From the NCBI GenBank assembly GCA_947595635.1, contig CANQEU010000003.1, positions 1 through 64,000 of the forward strand: 64,000 nucleotides of DNA, in the 5' to 3' direction. Position 1 is the first letter of the stretch. Each line of letters begins with the position of its first letter. The stretch is from an uncultured Clostridia bacterium (GTDB lineage: Bacteria > Bacillota > Clostridia > Oscillospirales > Acutalibacteraceae). The position numbers and the translations under genes were made by a program. Below are positions 38,340 to 49,089 of the stretch, piece by piece. The notes under the pieces are model-generated. The model ran no database searches, was not told the origin of the DNA, and saw nothing but the letters and a program-made list of their open reading frames with translations.

Positions 38340-40397
38340 TCAGTCATTTAAAAACAGCTTTTTCTCTTTGGCAAAGGTGGATTTATCGTTGACCTTATAA
38401 ACAGAGTAATTGCCGTAATAGTCATAAACCTGCTCAAGCCCGTATCTCTTTGAGAAATCATCTCTTAATTGCTCCGGCGAACAAACAACATAATCCGGCA
38501 TAATATAGTTATCGGTTAACTCAATAAGCGCGTTCGGGTCGTCAAATCTCGTCTTTGGCGGAGTGTAGGTTTTAATCCCCGTATACGGTCCGAATGTAAA
38601 CGGGTCGCCCTTGTCGGCGCAGAAGAAAACAACGGGGTCCGGCTTTTCGGCAGTCACCGCCTGCTCTATCGCGGCTGCGCTTGCCGGCTTCGTAAGATAG
38701 GATTCAAATATTATATAAGGCGTGTAACGGTCAAGATACTTATTTTCACTTACTGTAAACGCTATCATCGAGGCGCAGGCTATCACCGTCGCGGCGTTTA
38801 TCAATACGCTTGCTGAAATTCTACCGTAATTATTTTCCGCTTTTTTCTTGCTCTTAGTCTTTGCCGACGTCTTTCTCGAATATGCCGCCATACTGCACGG
38901 AACCGCCGAGATAAAGAGTATCAGCATAATAAACGACTCGCTGTGATAGCGTGAATCACTGAAGCCGACTATCCATATTTCGCAGAATTTTGCAATATAG
39001 ATTAAAACGCACGCGCCGACCCCGATAAGCAGCCTTTTGTTGTCACATATATAATTTTTAATGCCGCCCTTGCAGCCGAATTTTACAAGCATTATCGCTA
39101 TCCATGCAAGAAGAATAAAGAATATGACGGCAGGAAAACATCCTAACGCGCCGTTTTCCCATACATATTTCAGCTTATAATCGAAAAGCTGATTAAACCA
39201 TTCTCCAAAGCTGTTAAAAATAGTTTGAGGAGTATATCCGCTTGAATAATATCTCTGCGGTATGGACGGAATCGGCATCCACATTGTTCCGCCGTTGTCG
39301 CTTATCCACAGCTTGCCGAAGTTTAAAAGAGAAAATATTATCCACGGTGCGGTAGGTATAAGCATTCCGCCAGTATATTTCGCCGTGTTTTTTATTCTGC
39401 TGCCCTTGCGCGAAAAAACAAATACGGCAATCAGGCATAATCCTGCGGCGGCAAGCGCGTCAAAGCGGCACACGATTGCCGCGCCCGCGCCCACGCCTGC
39501 CAAAACCGCGCATTTTGTTTTAAGCTCCGGCAGCTCCAAAATATAATAGGTCAGAACAAGAATCGACAGCACCGCCAGCGGAACGCTTCTTGCAACTCGC
39601 ATTTCTGTAAGATACGGGTCGTTAGTAAGCATAAACGCCGCTGCAAGCACAGCCGGATAAGGCGTTTTAAAATGCTTTACGGATATTTTGTAAAGCATAA
39701 GACAGCTTATGCAGGCTATAACAATATTAATTATAGTACCGCTGTATATCTGCAAGCCCGTGAGCTCGTATGACACCGCAACAAGCAGCGGATAAAGATA
39801 AGGGAAGGATATTCCGAGGTTGGTGTCAACTATATACTGTCTTTGTGTATCGACATTATAAAAATCGTGAAAAACAGTTTTTCCAATATCAAAATAAGAA
39901 AAGGAGTCGGGCGAGAACAAATCGTAAACATAAAGGCTGTATTCAATTGCAAACAGCATTAAAAGCAGCATAATCGCAACGCATATATGCTTGCCCCTGT
40001 CCTTTATCGGCGTAACAAAGCCGATATAGACAAGTATGAAAAAGACAAGAAAAATTATTGAATAAAAAACTGTTGACTGCTCCAGCTTAACGCCGTAGCT
40101 CAGCAGAAGAGCCGCGGGCGAAAGCATTGCAACGGTTTTTAATATATAATTGCCTTTAAACACCGACGGAATTAGTCCCTTGCACAAAAGCAGGGCTATA
40201 AGTCCGAGCACCGCCCCAAAGAGCACACTTGTTACAATATGGCCGGTGTCCGTGTTATACGCCTGAAACGAAGCAAGAACGAACGAAGGCATTAGTATTA
40301 TAGCGCCGTACAAAATTCCCTCTCCGGTACTCTTAGGAGAAAGAGCACTGAAAATGCCGTTTTTAATGCCGCTTTTTATTTTTACCGTCTTTTCCAT
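38340..40397 (-). CDS. Multi-TM membrane protein, GT39/PMT-like glycosyltransferase
   Basis: About 12 hydrophobic segments; SPDSFSYFDIGKTVF, LTNDPYLTEMRVARSVPLAVL; C-terminal soluble domain. Confidence 0.6.
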   Translation of the reverse strand: MEKTVKIKSGIKNGIFSALSPKSTGEGILYGAIILMPSFVLASFQAYNTDTGHIVTSVLFGAVLGLIALLLCKGLIPSVFKGNYILKTVAMLSPAALLLSYGVKLEQSTVFYSIIFLVFFILVYIGFVTPIKDRGKHICVAIMLLLMLFAIEYSLYVYDLFSPDSFSYFDIGKTVFHDFYNVDTQRQYIVDTNLGISFPYLYPLLVAVSYELTGLQIYSGTIINIVIACISCLMLYKISVKHFKTPYPAVLAAAFMLTNDPYLTEMRVARSVPLAVLSILVLTYYILELPELKTKCAVLAGVGAGAAIVCRFDALAAAGLCLIAVFVFSRKGSRIKNTAKYTGGMLIPTAPWIIFSLLNFGKLWISDNGGTMWMPIPSIPQRYYSSGYTPQTIFNSFGEWFNQLFDYKLKYVWENGALGCFPAVIFFILLAWIAIMLVKFGCKGGIKNYICDNKRLLIGVGACVLIYIAKFCEIWIVGFSDSRYHSESFIMLILFISAVPCSMAAYSRKTSAKTKSKKKAENNYGRISASVLINAATVIACASMIAFTVSENKYLDRYTPYIIFESYLTKPASAAAIEQAVTAEKPDPVVFFCADKGDPFTFGPYTGIKTYTPPKTRFDDPNALIELTDNYIMPDYVVCSPEQLRDDFSKRYGLEQVYDYYGNYSVYKVNDKSTFAKEKKLFLND

Positions 40398-40424
40398 TTT
40401 ATCACCCTGATATTTACTTTGCGT

Positions 40425-41225
40425 TTATCCATTTTTAGGATTATAGCAACCGAATAAATTTTTAAAAAGTATCTTCATAAGCTCTGCGTTACCCTTAAAC
40501 GGACTGATTTTAGTCGGAGTTTTTTCGTTTTTCGGATATGCCCTTGTAACGGGTATCTCGCATGCCTTAAGTCCGAGCCTTGTCGCTCTTACCGAAAGAT
40601 AAGCGAGCAGCTCATATGTTTGAAAAACATCTCTGTAAATTTGCAGCTTAGGATGCGTTATATATTTTCTTGAGTAGGCACGGTAGGCGTTTGTTGTGTC
40701 CGTAAACCATTTGTGCGCCGTAAGGGATATTACGGGCGCGTGAATAAGCCTGACAGAGATAAGGCGCATAAGCGGAGTGTTCACAGCCTTTCCGCCCTTG
40801 ACAAAGCGTGAGCCCTGAACAAAGTCGTAACCCTGCTCAAGCTTTTTTATAAATTGCGGAATGTCCTCTATGGAGTCCTTATCGTTCCCGTCTATTGTTA
40901 CAAAGCCCTCATAGCCTCTCTTTTCAGCCCACCAAAAGCCCATTCTTAGCTGTGCTCCCTGCTTGCCGGTATCCTGCTTTGTAAGCAGAGTATTAACTCC
41001 GAGCGATTTAAGCAGGGCTTCCTCGGTGCAGCCGTCCTTAGAGCCGCCGTCGCAAATTATAATGTCGCAAAGCTTGTCTATTCCGGCGTTTTGCGCTCTT
41101 TTAAGCTCGTTCCTTATTCTTTCTCCCTCGTTTATTATCGGAATTAAAACACAAAAGCGGCTGCTCCTTGGCGCATATTCGTCACAGCAAAATTTCGGCA
41201 CCCCGTTTTGCCCTTCAAAAATCAT
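40425..41225 (-). CDS. GT2 glycosyltransferase (DPM1-like)
   Basis: FCVLIPIINEGERIRNELKRAQ; CDIIICDGGSKDGCTEE; FVTIDGNDKDSIEDIPQFI. Confidence 0.85.
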   Translation of the reverse strand: MIFEGQNGVPKFCCDEYAPRSSRFCVLIPIINEGERIRNELKRAQNAGIDKLCDIIICDGGSKDGCTEEALLKSLGVNTLLTKQDTGKQGAQLRMGFWWAEKRGYEGFVTIDGNDKDSIEDIPQFIKKLEQGYDFVQGSRFVKGGKAVNTPLMRLISVRLIHAPVISLTAHKWFTDTTNAYRAYSRKYITHPKLQIYRDVFQTYELLAYLSVRATRLGLKACEIPVTRAYPKNEKTPTKISPFKGNAELMKILFKNLFGCYNPKNG

Positions 41226-41998
41226 CCCAGCACCTCCGAGATGTATTTTACAGCCGACTTTACCATATCAATATCATTTTTATTGCCCATTTCTATAGAC
41301 ACAAATTTATCGTAATCGAGCGTTTTAAGCTCCTTGTGTATATCACGTCTTTCAATCGGCGCAAGATGCGGCTCCGAAATATGTATATGATTGACAAGCT
41401 CTATATTTTTTCTGACCGAATCAAGTGATTCGCCGTTATATATTATTGTTCCGAGATCAACATTTACTCCCACGCCTCGGCTTTTTGTACGTCTGCAAAT
41501 ATCAAACGCCTCGTCGGTAGTGTTCATAAAGTTTGTATTGTATATCGGCGGATTTGCCTCGAGCGCAATGCACACTCCTGCCGAGGACGCATAATCGCCT
41601 AAATTCGCAAAAAACTCAAGCGCAGTCGGAATAAAGCTTTCATCAGGTATCACCCTGTTTTTTGGGCAGCCGAACACAAGATTTGCGCAGCCTGCCGCCT
41701 GTGCAAAATCAACCGCTTTTTTGGTGTAGTCTGTAAGCTTGCTGCGGTCGCTCTCGCTGCCGAATATGCTCTGCGTCATACCGTACCATATGGACTGCAT
41801 TGAAGATATTTTAAGGCCGTATCCTTCAAACAGCTCCTGTGCAAACCTCTTTATATCGGCGGTTCTGTCGTATGGCCTTTCGGGATAGATACGCGTTGGG
41901 GCAATCTCAAGTCCCGAAAATCCGCTTTTTTGCAAAAACTCATACATCTCCCCGTCGTTTTCAGACTGCCAAGCTATATTGGAAATTGAAAGCTTCAT
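41222..41998 (-). CDS. Xylose-isomerase-like TIM-barrel sugar isomerase/epimerase
   Basis: SGFSGLEIAPTRIYP; ALEANPPIYNTNFMNTTDEAF; HIHISEPHLAPIE. Confidence 0.8.
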   Translation of the reverse strand: MKLSISNIAWQSENDGEMYEFLQKSGFSGLEIAPTRIYPERPYDRTADIKRFAQELFEGYGLKISSMQSIWYGMTQSIFGSESDRSKLTDYTKKAVDFAQAAGCANLVFGCPKNRVIPDESFIPTALEFFANLGDYASSAGVCIALEANPPIYNTNFMNTTDEAFDICRRTKSRGVGVNVDLGTIIYNGESLDSVRKNIELVNHIHISEPHLAPIERRDIHKELKTLDYDKFVSIEMGNKNDIDMVKSAVKYISEVLG

Positions 41999-42045
41999 AT
42001 CATATTTCCCCTTTAACTTAATTTCATAAGCGCTCAAACCGTGGT

Positions 42046-42975
42046 CTATGCCCGATTTGCGATTTCGGCTTTGACAAACCCGACTATATCACGCATTACA
42101 TTCTGCTTTGAATCAATATAACCGTTTTCACCGCCGAACAGCGTTGAATACTTTGTTTTAAAATCATAAAGAGGCGGTGCGGCTGCAATCTCGTTTACAA
42201 ATTCGTCTCCCGTTACCTCTTTGTAAATATCCGCCGTGCAAACAGGCTCTACCGCCATATTAACAAGGCTTAAATCGTTTTTTATAATTATATCTATATG
42301 TTTCCAAAGCTGCGCAAGATTATAAAATTGAAAAACTCCTCTGCTGTCAGTAAAATTAAGCGCGGAAAAGCCTATATCCAAAAACGCCTGCCTAAGCTCT
42401 TTTTTTTCGTCGTCGCGGCAGCTGAGCCTGTAAAATCCGTTATCCTGCCTTTTATAGCTTTCGGCTATAAGCCCGTTTTTTTCGGATAGCTCGGAATATT
42501 TTTTTTCGTTAAGCATCGACGGGATTATATTTATCAAATCGTAGATAAAGTTTTTCTTTATATTTTTTCCGAAAAGGCCCGGCAGTCTGATTATATGGTG
42601 ATTTTTTATATTTTCTCCCACCCACTGCTCAAGCCTGTAACGGTCGAGCCCGTACGGCTGCAAACCGTCAACGTCTATTTTTGTATCCTCGTCTGCTCCG
42701 TTTGGATTTTTATACACATCTATCGTAGAGATGAGCACAAGTCGCTTCGGATTAATTTTTTTTATATTTTCAATCGCATTGTTTATTACAGCCATATCGC
42801 CGTCGGGGTCGTTGTTAGCGAGGAATTTCTCGGCGCGAACTCCGCTATATACGCACAGCTCAGGCTCAAGTCCAAATGCGCTTTCTATATTTTTTGAATT
42901 GAATTTACCGTCAAACTCCTTTGACGCAGCTATATTTGAGCCGACGAAGCCGGTATATCCGACAATAATATCCAT
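42046..42975 (-). CDS. NAD(P)-dependent epimerase/dehydratase-like protein
   Basis: MDIIVGYTGFVGSNIA; LVLISTIDVYKNPNG; YGLDRYRLEQWV. Confidence 0.75.
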   Translation of the reverse strand: MDIIVGYTGFVGSNIAASKEFDGKFNSKNIESAFGLEPELCVYSGVRAEKFLANNDPDGDMAVINNAIENIKKINPKRLVLISTIDVYKNPNGADEDTKIDVDGLQPYGLDRYRLEQWVGENIKNHHIIRLPGLFGKNIKKNFIYDLINIIPSMLNEKKYSELSEKNGLIAESYKRQDNGFYRLSCRDDEKKELRQAFLDIGFSALNFTDSRGVFQFYNLAQLWKHIDIIIKNDLSLVNMAVEPVCTADIYKEVTGDEFVNEIAAAPPLYDFKTKYSTLFGGENGYIDSKQNVMRDIVGFVKAEIANRA

Positions 42976-43027
42976 AATTTATACACCTGTTTTTCTAAAA
43001 TTTTTTGTTATAGTTGCTATTTATCTA

Positions 43028-43056
43028 AGTATATACTAACGGATTAATTATGTCAA
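43028..43056 (-). promoter_or_regulatory. Predicted SigA promoter for the glycan operon
   Basis: Minus strand TTGACA (43051-43056), 17 bp, TATACT (43028-43033). Confidence 0.8.
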
Positions 43057-43120
43057 ATACTCAATCGGCAAGGGCTTTGCGCGGAATGCCCGCTTGTCAG
43101 GCAGACCCTGCCTGCGCTGC

Positions 43121-43230
43121 AGCCGTCGCTTGGAGCTTCGCTCCTAAGTCCTTCGGCGCAGGATTTTATCCTGCGCCGAAGGACTGCGATGTCCCGACCG
43201 CCAAGGGCGGCTGGGACATCTGCGACGGCT
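43121..43230. repeat. Multibranched palindromic island 2
   Basis: Outer AGCCGTCGC/GCGACGGCT enclosing GGAGCttcGCTCC, perfect 17-bp GTCCTTCGGCGCAGGAT/ATCCTGCGCCGAAGGAC and GATGTCCCGACCGCC/GGCGGCTGGGACATC. Confidence 0.8.
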
Positions 43231-44066
43231 TATATTTTTGTTTTCTGCTCAATCTTGTCGGCAGTATCGTCAAGATAGCTTGAGTTAAAAAGCTCGATTG
43301 TGCCGGTGTCGGCACATTTTACAAGCTGCGTGTCTATCGGCAGCCTTCCTATGACGTCAATGCCAAGCTCAGAGGCAACGTCCTCAATATGGCTCTCGCC
43401 GTATATGCTGTGGCGCTTGCCGCAGTCGGGACATTCATAATAACTCATATTTTCAACAACGCCGAGAATTGGAATTTTCATCATCTGCGCCATTTTTACC
43501 GCCTTGCCGACTATCATTGACACAAGCTCCTGCGGCGACGTTACAATTACTATCCCGTCAACCGGTATCGACTGAAATACGGTAAGCGGAACATCTCCCG
43601 TTCCCGGAGGCATATCAACAAACATATAGTCAATATCCTTCCATATAGTTTCTCCCCAAAACTGCTTTACAACTCCGCCTATTACCGGGCCGCGCCAAAT
43701 CACCGGGTCGTTTTCATTCGGCAAAAGCAAATTCACCGACATTATATCTATACCCGTTTTGCTGCGCACCGGTATAAGTCCGAAATCGCTGCCCTTTGCC
43801 TTCTCCTTCAAACCAAACGCCTTTGGTATCGACGGGCCTGTTATATCAGCGTCAAGCACAGCCGTTTTATAGCCCCTGCGGTTAAACAGCACCGCAAGCA
43901 CGGATGTTATCATAGATTTTCCTACTCCGCCCTTGCCGCTTACAACGCCAATAACCTTTTTTACACTTGAACCATCGCTCAGCTTTTCGATGAAGTCCTG
44001 AGGCGATGTTTTTCTTGACGAACAGCTTTCACCGCAGCTTGAGCAGTCATGTGAACATTCTGCCAT
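43230..44066 (-). CDS. mrp: Mrp/NBP35 family Fe-S carrier ATPase
   Basis: GVVSGKGGVGKSMITSVLA; MFVDMPPGTGDVPLTVFQ; N-terminal Cys-rich segment; CPDCGKRH. Confidence 0.92.
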   Translation of the reverse strand: MAECSHDCSSCGESCSSRKTSPQDFIEKLSDGSSVKKVIGVVSGKGGVGKSMITSVLAVLFNRRGYKTAVLDADITGPSIPKAFGLKEKAKGSDFGLIPVRSKTGIDIMSVNLLLPNENDPVIWRGPVIGGVVKQFWGETIWKDIDYMFVDMPPGTGDVPLTVFQSIPVDGIVIVTSPQELVSMIVGKAVKMAQMMKIPILGVVENMSYYECPDCGKRHSIYGESHIEDVASELGIDVIGRLPIDTQLVKCADTGTIELFNSSYLDDTADKIEQKTKI

Positions 44067-44183
44067 TTTAATCTCTCCTACCCTGTTATTATGCAGGCTT
44101 CCCGAAACAACTGCGCATTCCGGGAAGCCTTAAATTCTGACAATATAAATTTTTTCAAGAGCCTTAAAAAACTCTCCGCTTAA

Positions 44184-44876
44184 TTATTTATCTGCACTTT
44201 CTTCAAGAATACTCTGAATCGTCTTTTCCGTATCCTCCGAAATTTTTTCTTCTTCGGCCGCGTTCTCATCAGCCTGTGCGTTATCGTCCAACGCCTCGTC
44301 CCCGTTTGGCAACTCGGCTTCATCCTGCTCCGCACCCTCGTCGGAGCCGTCCTGCTCGGCGCCGTCCTCATCGTCAGAGCCGATGTCAAGCGTTTTAATA
44401 TCCGAATAATCAACATTCTCTTCATCGCCTTCGGCGCTTTCATCCTCAGGCTGCTCGTTCTGCTCGTTTGCATCGCTTATTTCATAGCCGCTTAGGAACG
44501 TGTAAGGAACTCCGTAGCCCAGCGCTACCGCGGCAATAACAGCCGCCGTGTTGCCGCCGCTTGCCGCAAGCTGCTCGTGCAGCGGCATAAATGCGAAAAG
44601 ATAAGCAACAATAACATATATCGCCGGCAGACAAATCAATATCAGTGAAGCCGGACTAAAGCGCTTTATTTGCTTTCCGTCGCCGACTCTTGTCGCATAA
44701 AAAAGGATAAGACCGAAAAGGACAAAAATGAGCATATATACAAGGTCGCCGGCAAGACTGTTAGTAAGCGAATTGCCTGAAATAGTGGAGAAGAAATACG
44801 CGCATACGCCAAAGCCTAAAACAAGGAATGCCGAAAAGAAAAGATTGATGTGCTCTCTTTTACTTGGTTTTTTCAT
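44184..44876 (-). CDS. Membrane protein with acidic C-terminal tail
   Basis: Four hydrophobic segments followed by about 90 residues rich in D/E. Confidence 0.65.
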   Translation of the reverse strand: MKKPSKREHINLFFSAFLVLGFGVCAYFFSTISGNSLTNSLAGDLVYMLIFVLFGLILFYATRVGDGKQIKRFSPASLILICLPAIYVIVAYLFAFMPLHEQLAASGGNTAAVIAAVALGYGVPYTFLSGYEISDANEQNEQPEDESAEGDEENVDYSDIKTLDIGSDDEDGAEQDGSDEGAEQDEAELPNGDEALDDNAQADENAAEEEKISEDTEKTIQSILEESADK

Positions 44877-44965
44877 AATGTTTATCCTCCTGATGTTTTT
44901 AACAATGTAATGTTATCAAAGAAATGTGTCAAAACTATTACCATTTCAAAAATTTACAAATTTAT

Positions 44966-45886
44966 TTATTTCTTTACCGCAACATAGCAGCACCAGCCGT
45001 TGTCAAGGTATTCCTCGATTATATCAAAGGATTTTTCCACGCTCTTTTTAACCTCGTCGGCTCGGCTGTCAATAATTCCGCTCATAATATACACCGCGCC
45101 GTCCGCCATAAAACTTTTAATATCCTCGGAAAGCAGAATTATCGCGTCTGCAACTATGTTCGCCGCGATAACGTCAAACCTTCCGCTCACCCTATCGGTC
45201 AGATTTCCGTGTATGACCTTGATTTTTTCACCCACGCCGTTAAGCGCGGCGTTTTCCCTTGCGGTCTTTACAGCCATTTCGTCTATGTCAACGCCAAGAG
45301 CGCTTTCGGCTCCAAGAAGAACAGCCGCCACAGACAAAATACCGCTGCCGCAGCCAACGTCAAGCATTCTGTCGTTCGGCTTGATATGCTTTTCAAGAGC
45401 CTCAAGGCACAGTCTTGTTGTTTCGTGCGTTCCCGTGCCAAACGCAATTCCGGGGTCAAGGCTAAGTACCGCCCTGCCGTCAGGCTCATAATCGTCGCGC
45501 CAGCTCGGCCTTATAAGTATTCTATCCCCGACCTTAATTGGATTGAAATATTTTTTCCAGTTATTAAGCCAATCCTCTTCCATGCACGAGCCGTCGGTTA
45601 TTTTGAATTTAATTCCCTGCGCCGTGTAACGCTCCCTAAGAAACGCCAACGCCTCCGCCGGATTATCCTCAGGCGAAATATATATATGGATTATGACCTT
45701 GCTTCTGTCCTTGTTCAAAAGCTCTTCGTCTATCAAATCTATATTGGCTATCTCAAGCACCTCGGCTTCAAGGCTTGAATAATCCTCTACATAAATACCG
45801 TAGGGCGCCGCCATATGCGCCGCGGCCTCCGCCCTTTCGGCGTCCTCACTTTCAACTTCAATTTTTATCTCTGTCCACTCCGCCAT
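44966..45886 (-). CDS. prmA: Ribosomal protein L11 methyltransferase
   Basis: LDPGIAFGTGTHETTRLCLEAL; LDVGCGSGILSVAAVLLGA. Confidence 0.95.
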   Translation of the reverse strand: MAEWTEIKIEVESEDAERAEAAAHMAAPYGIYVEDYSSLEAEVLEIANIDLIDEELLNKDRSKVIIHIYISPEDNPAEALAFLRERYTAQGIKFKITDGSCMEEDWLNNWKKYFNPIKVGDRILIRPSWRDDYEPDGRAVLSLDPGIAFGTGTHETTRLCLEALEKHIKPNDRMLDVGCGSGILSVAAVLLGAESALGVDIDEMAVKTARENAALNGVGEKIKVIHGNLTDRVSGRFDVIAANIVADAIILLSEDIKSFMADGAVYIMSGIIDSRADEVKKSVEKSFDIIEEYLDNGWCCYVAVKK

Positions 45887-45941
45887 AAGTATATCCTTTC
45901 GATGTAAATGCCGCTAAAAGCCTCTCTTTTAAGCTTCCGCC

Positions 45942-47078
45942 TTATTCAAACATTCCCTTCAGCTTGTCGAAAAAGCCCTTGCGCTTTTGATAATTCCGCT
46001 CGCCGGTCGAGCCGTCGAACTGTTTTAAAAGCTCCTTTTGTTTTGCGTTCAAATTTTTCGGCACCTCGATAGAAACCCTAACATATTGGTCGCCTCTCGT
46101 TTTGCCGCCAAGCCTCTGCACGCCCTTGCCCCTGAGCTTAAACACGTCGTTGGGCTGTGTGCCCTCGTGAATTTCATAGCTTACCTTGCCGTCAAGCGTA
46201 GGAACGGTAACCTCGCCGCCGAGTGCGGCCTGAGCGAATGTAATAGGTATTTCACACCACACGTCATCGCCTCTGCGCTCAAAAATCGGGTGCGGCCGAA
46301 CATTTATAAACACATGAAGATCGCCGTAAGGGCCGTTGTTCGTTCCGGCGTTGCCGTGACCCCCCACCTTCAGCACCTGACCGTCCGCAATGCCGGCAGG
46401 TATATCAATTTCAACGCTGCGCTTTGTGCGCACTCTGCCGGTGCCGTTGCAGTTGGGGCATCTTTTCTCTATTACCTTGCCCTTTCCCCGGCATGCGTCG
46501 CAGGCTCTTGAGGTTTGTATAACGCCGAACGGAGTTCGCTGATTTATTGTTACCTGACCCGTTCCATGACAGGTGGGGCAGGTCTTCGGGCTTGTGCCCT
46601 TTGCCGCTCCCGTTCCGCTGCATTCGCTGCAGGTGCTGACATTATGATAGCTCACAGTCTTGCGGCAGCCCTTTGCCGCCTCCTCAAAGCTTACTGCAAC
46701 AGTTGCCTCAACATCCGAGCCTCTGTGCGGAGCATTCGGATTTGCCTGACGCCGTCCGCCGAAGCCGCCGAAAAAGCTGCTGAAAATGTCGCCGAAATCC
46801 ATATCCTGCCCAAAAGGACTTCCGCCGGCTGCGCCCGCGCCATAGCTCGGATCAACTCCCGCGTGGCCAAACTGGTCGTACCTCGCCCTCTTTTCCTTGT
46901 CCGAGAGAACCTCGTATGCCTCGTTTACCTCCTTGAACTTAGCCTCAGCTTCCTTGTCGCCGGGGTTAAGGTCAGGATGATATTGCTTTGCAAGCTTTCT
47001 AAACGCCTTTTTTATTTCATCGTCAGAGGCACCCTTTGGTACGCCCATCACCTCATAATAATCTCTTTTGTCAGCCAA
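45942..47078 (-). CDS. dnaJ: Chaperone DnaJ
   Basis: J domain with HPD; four CxxCxGxG zinc-finger repeats. Confidence 0.98.
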   Translation of the reverse strand: MADKRDYYEVMGVPKGASDDEIKKAFRKLAKQYHPDLNPGDKEAEAKFKEVNEAYEVLSDKEKRARYDQFGHAGVDPSYGAGAAGGSPFGQDMDFGDIFSSFFGGFGGRRQANPNAPHRGSDVEATVAVSFEEAAKGCRKTVSYHNVSTCSECSGTGAAKGTSPKTCPTCHGTGQVTINQRTPFGVIQTSRACDACRGKGKVIEKRCPNCNGTGRVRTKRSVEIDIPAGIADGQVLKVGGHGNAGTNNGPYGDLHVFINVRPHPIFERRGDDVWCEIPITFAQAALGGEVTVPTLDGKVSYEIHEGTQPNDVFKLRGKGVQRLGGKTRGDQYVRVSIEVPKNLNAKQKELLKQFDGSTGERNYQKRKGFFDKLKGMFE

Positions 47079-47186
47079 AATCTCGCCTCCATATATATGT
47101 AGCTTTTATCCGCTAAACCGCGCAAAAGCCCCCTCAGGGCTCAAGCCCTGTGGGGACATACGCAGCGGTTAAATATTTATCGGTTA

Positions 47187-49025
47187 TCAGTCAACATCCT
47201 TAAAATCCGCATCATACACATTGCCGTCGTTGCCGCCTGTCGGAGGAGTATCCTGCGCAGCGCCTGCTCCCGGAGCTGCCTGCTGCTGAGAGGCAGCCTG
47301 CTGGTAAAGCTTTGAGCCTATATTCTGAAGCTCCTGCTCCAATGCCGACTTAGCGGTTTTAATCAGCTCCGCGTCGTTCTTGCTTATCGCCTCTTTAACT
47401 GCGGCAGATTTTGTATTGAGGCTCGTTTTATCCTCTTCGCTTATTTTATCGCCGTTCTCGCTTATAAGCTTATCGACCTGATAGCAAAGGTTTTCAGCCT
47501 CGTTCTTTGCGTCTACCTCCTCGCGGCGCTTTTTGTCCTCGGCCGCGTATTGCTCCGCCTCTTTAACTGCCTTGTCTATATCGTCCTTTGACATATTGGT
47601 GCTTGAAGAAATGGTTATCTTCTGCTCCGCGCCTGTGCCAAGATCCTTTGCGGATACGTTTACTATACCGTTTGCGTCAATATCAAACGTAACCTCTATC
47701 TGAGGAACGCCTCTCCTTGCAGGAGCTATTCCCGTAAGAGCAAACAGACCAAGCTGCTTATTATCCCTCGCAAACTCTCTTTCACCCTGAAGAACATTTA
47801 TTTCAACCTGCGTCTGGTTATCCGCGGCAGTAGAGAATATCTGGCTCTTCTTTGTCGGAATAGTTGTGTTTCTGTCGATTATCTTTGTCATAACGCCGCC
47901 CATTGTTTCAACGCCGAGCGAAAGCGGAGTAACGTCAAGCAGAAGAAGTCCGTCTACCTCGCCGCCGAGAACGCCTGCCTGAATTGCGGCGCCAATCGCA
48001 ACGCATTCGTCAGGGTTTATTCCCTTAAACGGCTCTTTTCCGATAAAGCCCTTTACCGCGTCCTGAACGGCAGGTATTCTTGAAGAACCGCCAACCATAA
48101 GAACCTTGTCTATGTCGTTTATTGAAAGTCCGCTGTCCTGAAGGGCGTTCTTAACAGGACCCATTGTTTTTTCAACTAAATCTGCTGTAAGCTCGTTGAA
48201 TTTTGCTCTTGTAAGAGTAAGGTCAAGGTGCTTTGGGCCTGTTGCGTCGGCTGTTATAAACGGAAGATTGATTGCCGCTTGAGTAACGCCGGAAAGCTCT
48301 ATTTTTGCCTTTTCGGCAGATTCCTTAAGTCTTTGCATTGCCATTTTATCATTTGACAAATCAATGCCTGTTTCACTCTTAAAGCTTTGAACCATCCAGT
48401 CGATAATTCTCTGGTCAAAGTCATCGCCGCCAAGACGGTTGTTACCTGCCGTAGCCAAAACCTCCTGAACGCCGTCGCCCATTTCTATAATAGATACGTC
48501 AAACGTGCCGCCGCCAAGGTCATAAACCATAACCTTTTGGTCGCTTTCCTTGTCAACGCCGTATGAAAGAGCAGCGGCTGTCGGCTCGTTTATTATTCTC
48601 TTAACATCAAGTCCGGCAATTTTTCCCGCGTCCTTTGTTGCCTGACGCTGAGCGTCTGTAAAATATGCCGGAACGGTTATTACCGCCTGAGAAACGGTCT
48701 CTCCGAGATAAGCCTCGGCGTCAGCCTTAAGCTTTTGAAGTATCATTGCCGAAATCTCCTGCGGAGTATAGCTTTTGCCGTCTATATTTACCTTGTATGC
48801 AGAACCCATTTCCCTTTTGATTGAAGAAACCGTTCTGTCCGGATTTGTGATGGCCTGCCTTTTTGCAACCTGACCCACAAGTCTTTCCCCTGTTTTTGAA
48901 AAAGCAACAACAGACGGCGTTGTTCTTGCGCCCTCCGCATTTGCAATAACTACCGGCTCGCCGCCCTCGATTACTGCCACGCATGAATTAGTTGTTCCCA
49001 AGTCTATACCTATTGTCTTTGCCAT
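47187..49025 (-). CDS. dnaK: Chaperone DnaK
   Basis: [32 protein letters not shown]; typical Hsp70 domain set. Confidence 0.99.
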   Translation of the reverse strand: MAKTIGIDLGTTNSCVAVIEGGEPVVIANAEGARTTPSVVAFSKTGERLVGQVAKRQAITNPDRTVSSIKREMGSAYKVNIDGKSYTPQEISAMILQKLKADAEAYLGETVSQAVITVPAYFTDAQRQATKDAGKIAGLDVKRIINEPTAAALSYGVDKESDQKVMVYDLGGGTFDVSIIEMGDGVQEVLATAGNNRLGGDDFDQRIIDWMVQSFKSETGIDLSNDKMAMQRLKESAEKAKIELSGVTQAAINLPFITADATGPKHLDLTLTRAKFNELTADLVEKTMGPVKNALQDSGLSINDIDKVLMVGGSSRIPAVQDAVKGFIGKEPFKGINPDECVAIGAAIQAGVLGGEVDGLLLLDVTPLSLGVETMGGVMTKIIDRNTTIPTKKSQIFSTAADNQTQVEINVLQGEREFARDNKQLGLFALTGIAPARRGVPQIEVTFDIDANGIVNVSAKDLGTGAEQKITISSSTNMSKDDIDKAVKEAEQYAAEDKKRREEVDAKNEAENLCYQVDKLISENGDKISEEDKTSLNTKSAAVKEAISKNDAELIKTAKSALEQELQNIGSKLYQQAASQQQAAPGAGAAQDTPPTGGNDGNVYDADFKDVD

Positions 49026-49089
49026 GATATTGTCCTCCCTGATTTAGTTTTGTATTTTTTGTATTTAATGTTTATGTTAAATGACCTTA

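Noticed and set aside
43050-43283. Plus-strand 77-aa ORF next to mrp
   Set aside because: Coincides with the cloverleaf-like palindrome and runs antisense into mrp.
44090-44132. AGGCTTCCCG...CGGGAAGCCT hairpin upstream of mrp as a terminator
   Set aside because: Stem is good but no clear T-run follows on either strand; function unclear.
47109-47156. CCCCCTCAGGGCT/GCCCTGTGGGG hairpin between dnaK and dnaJ
   Set aside because: Probably an ordinary intercistronic stem that attenuates or stabilises mRNA; no further evidence.
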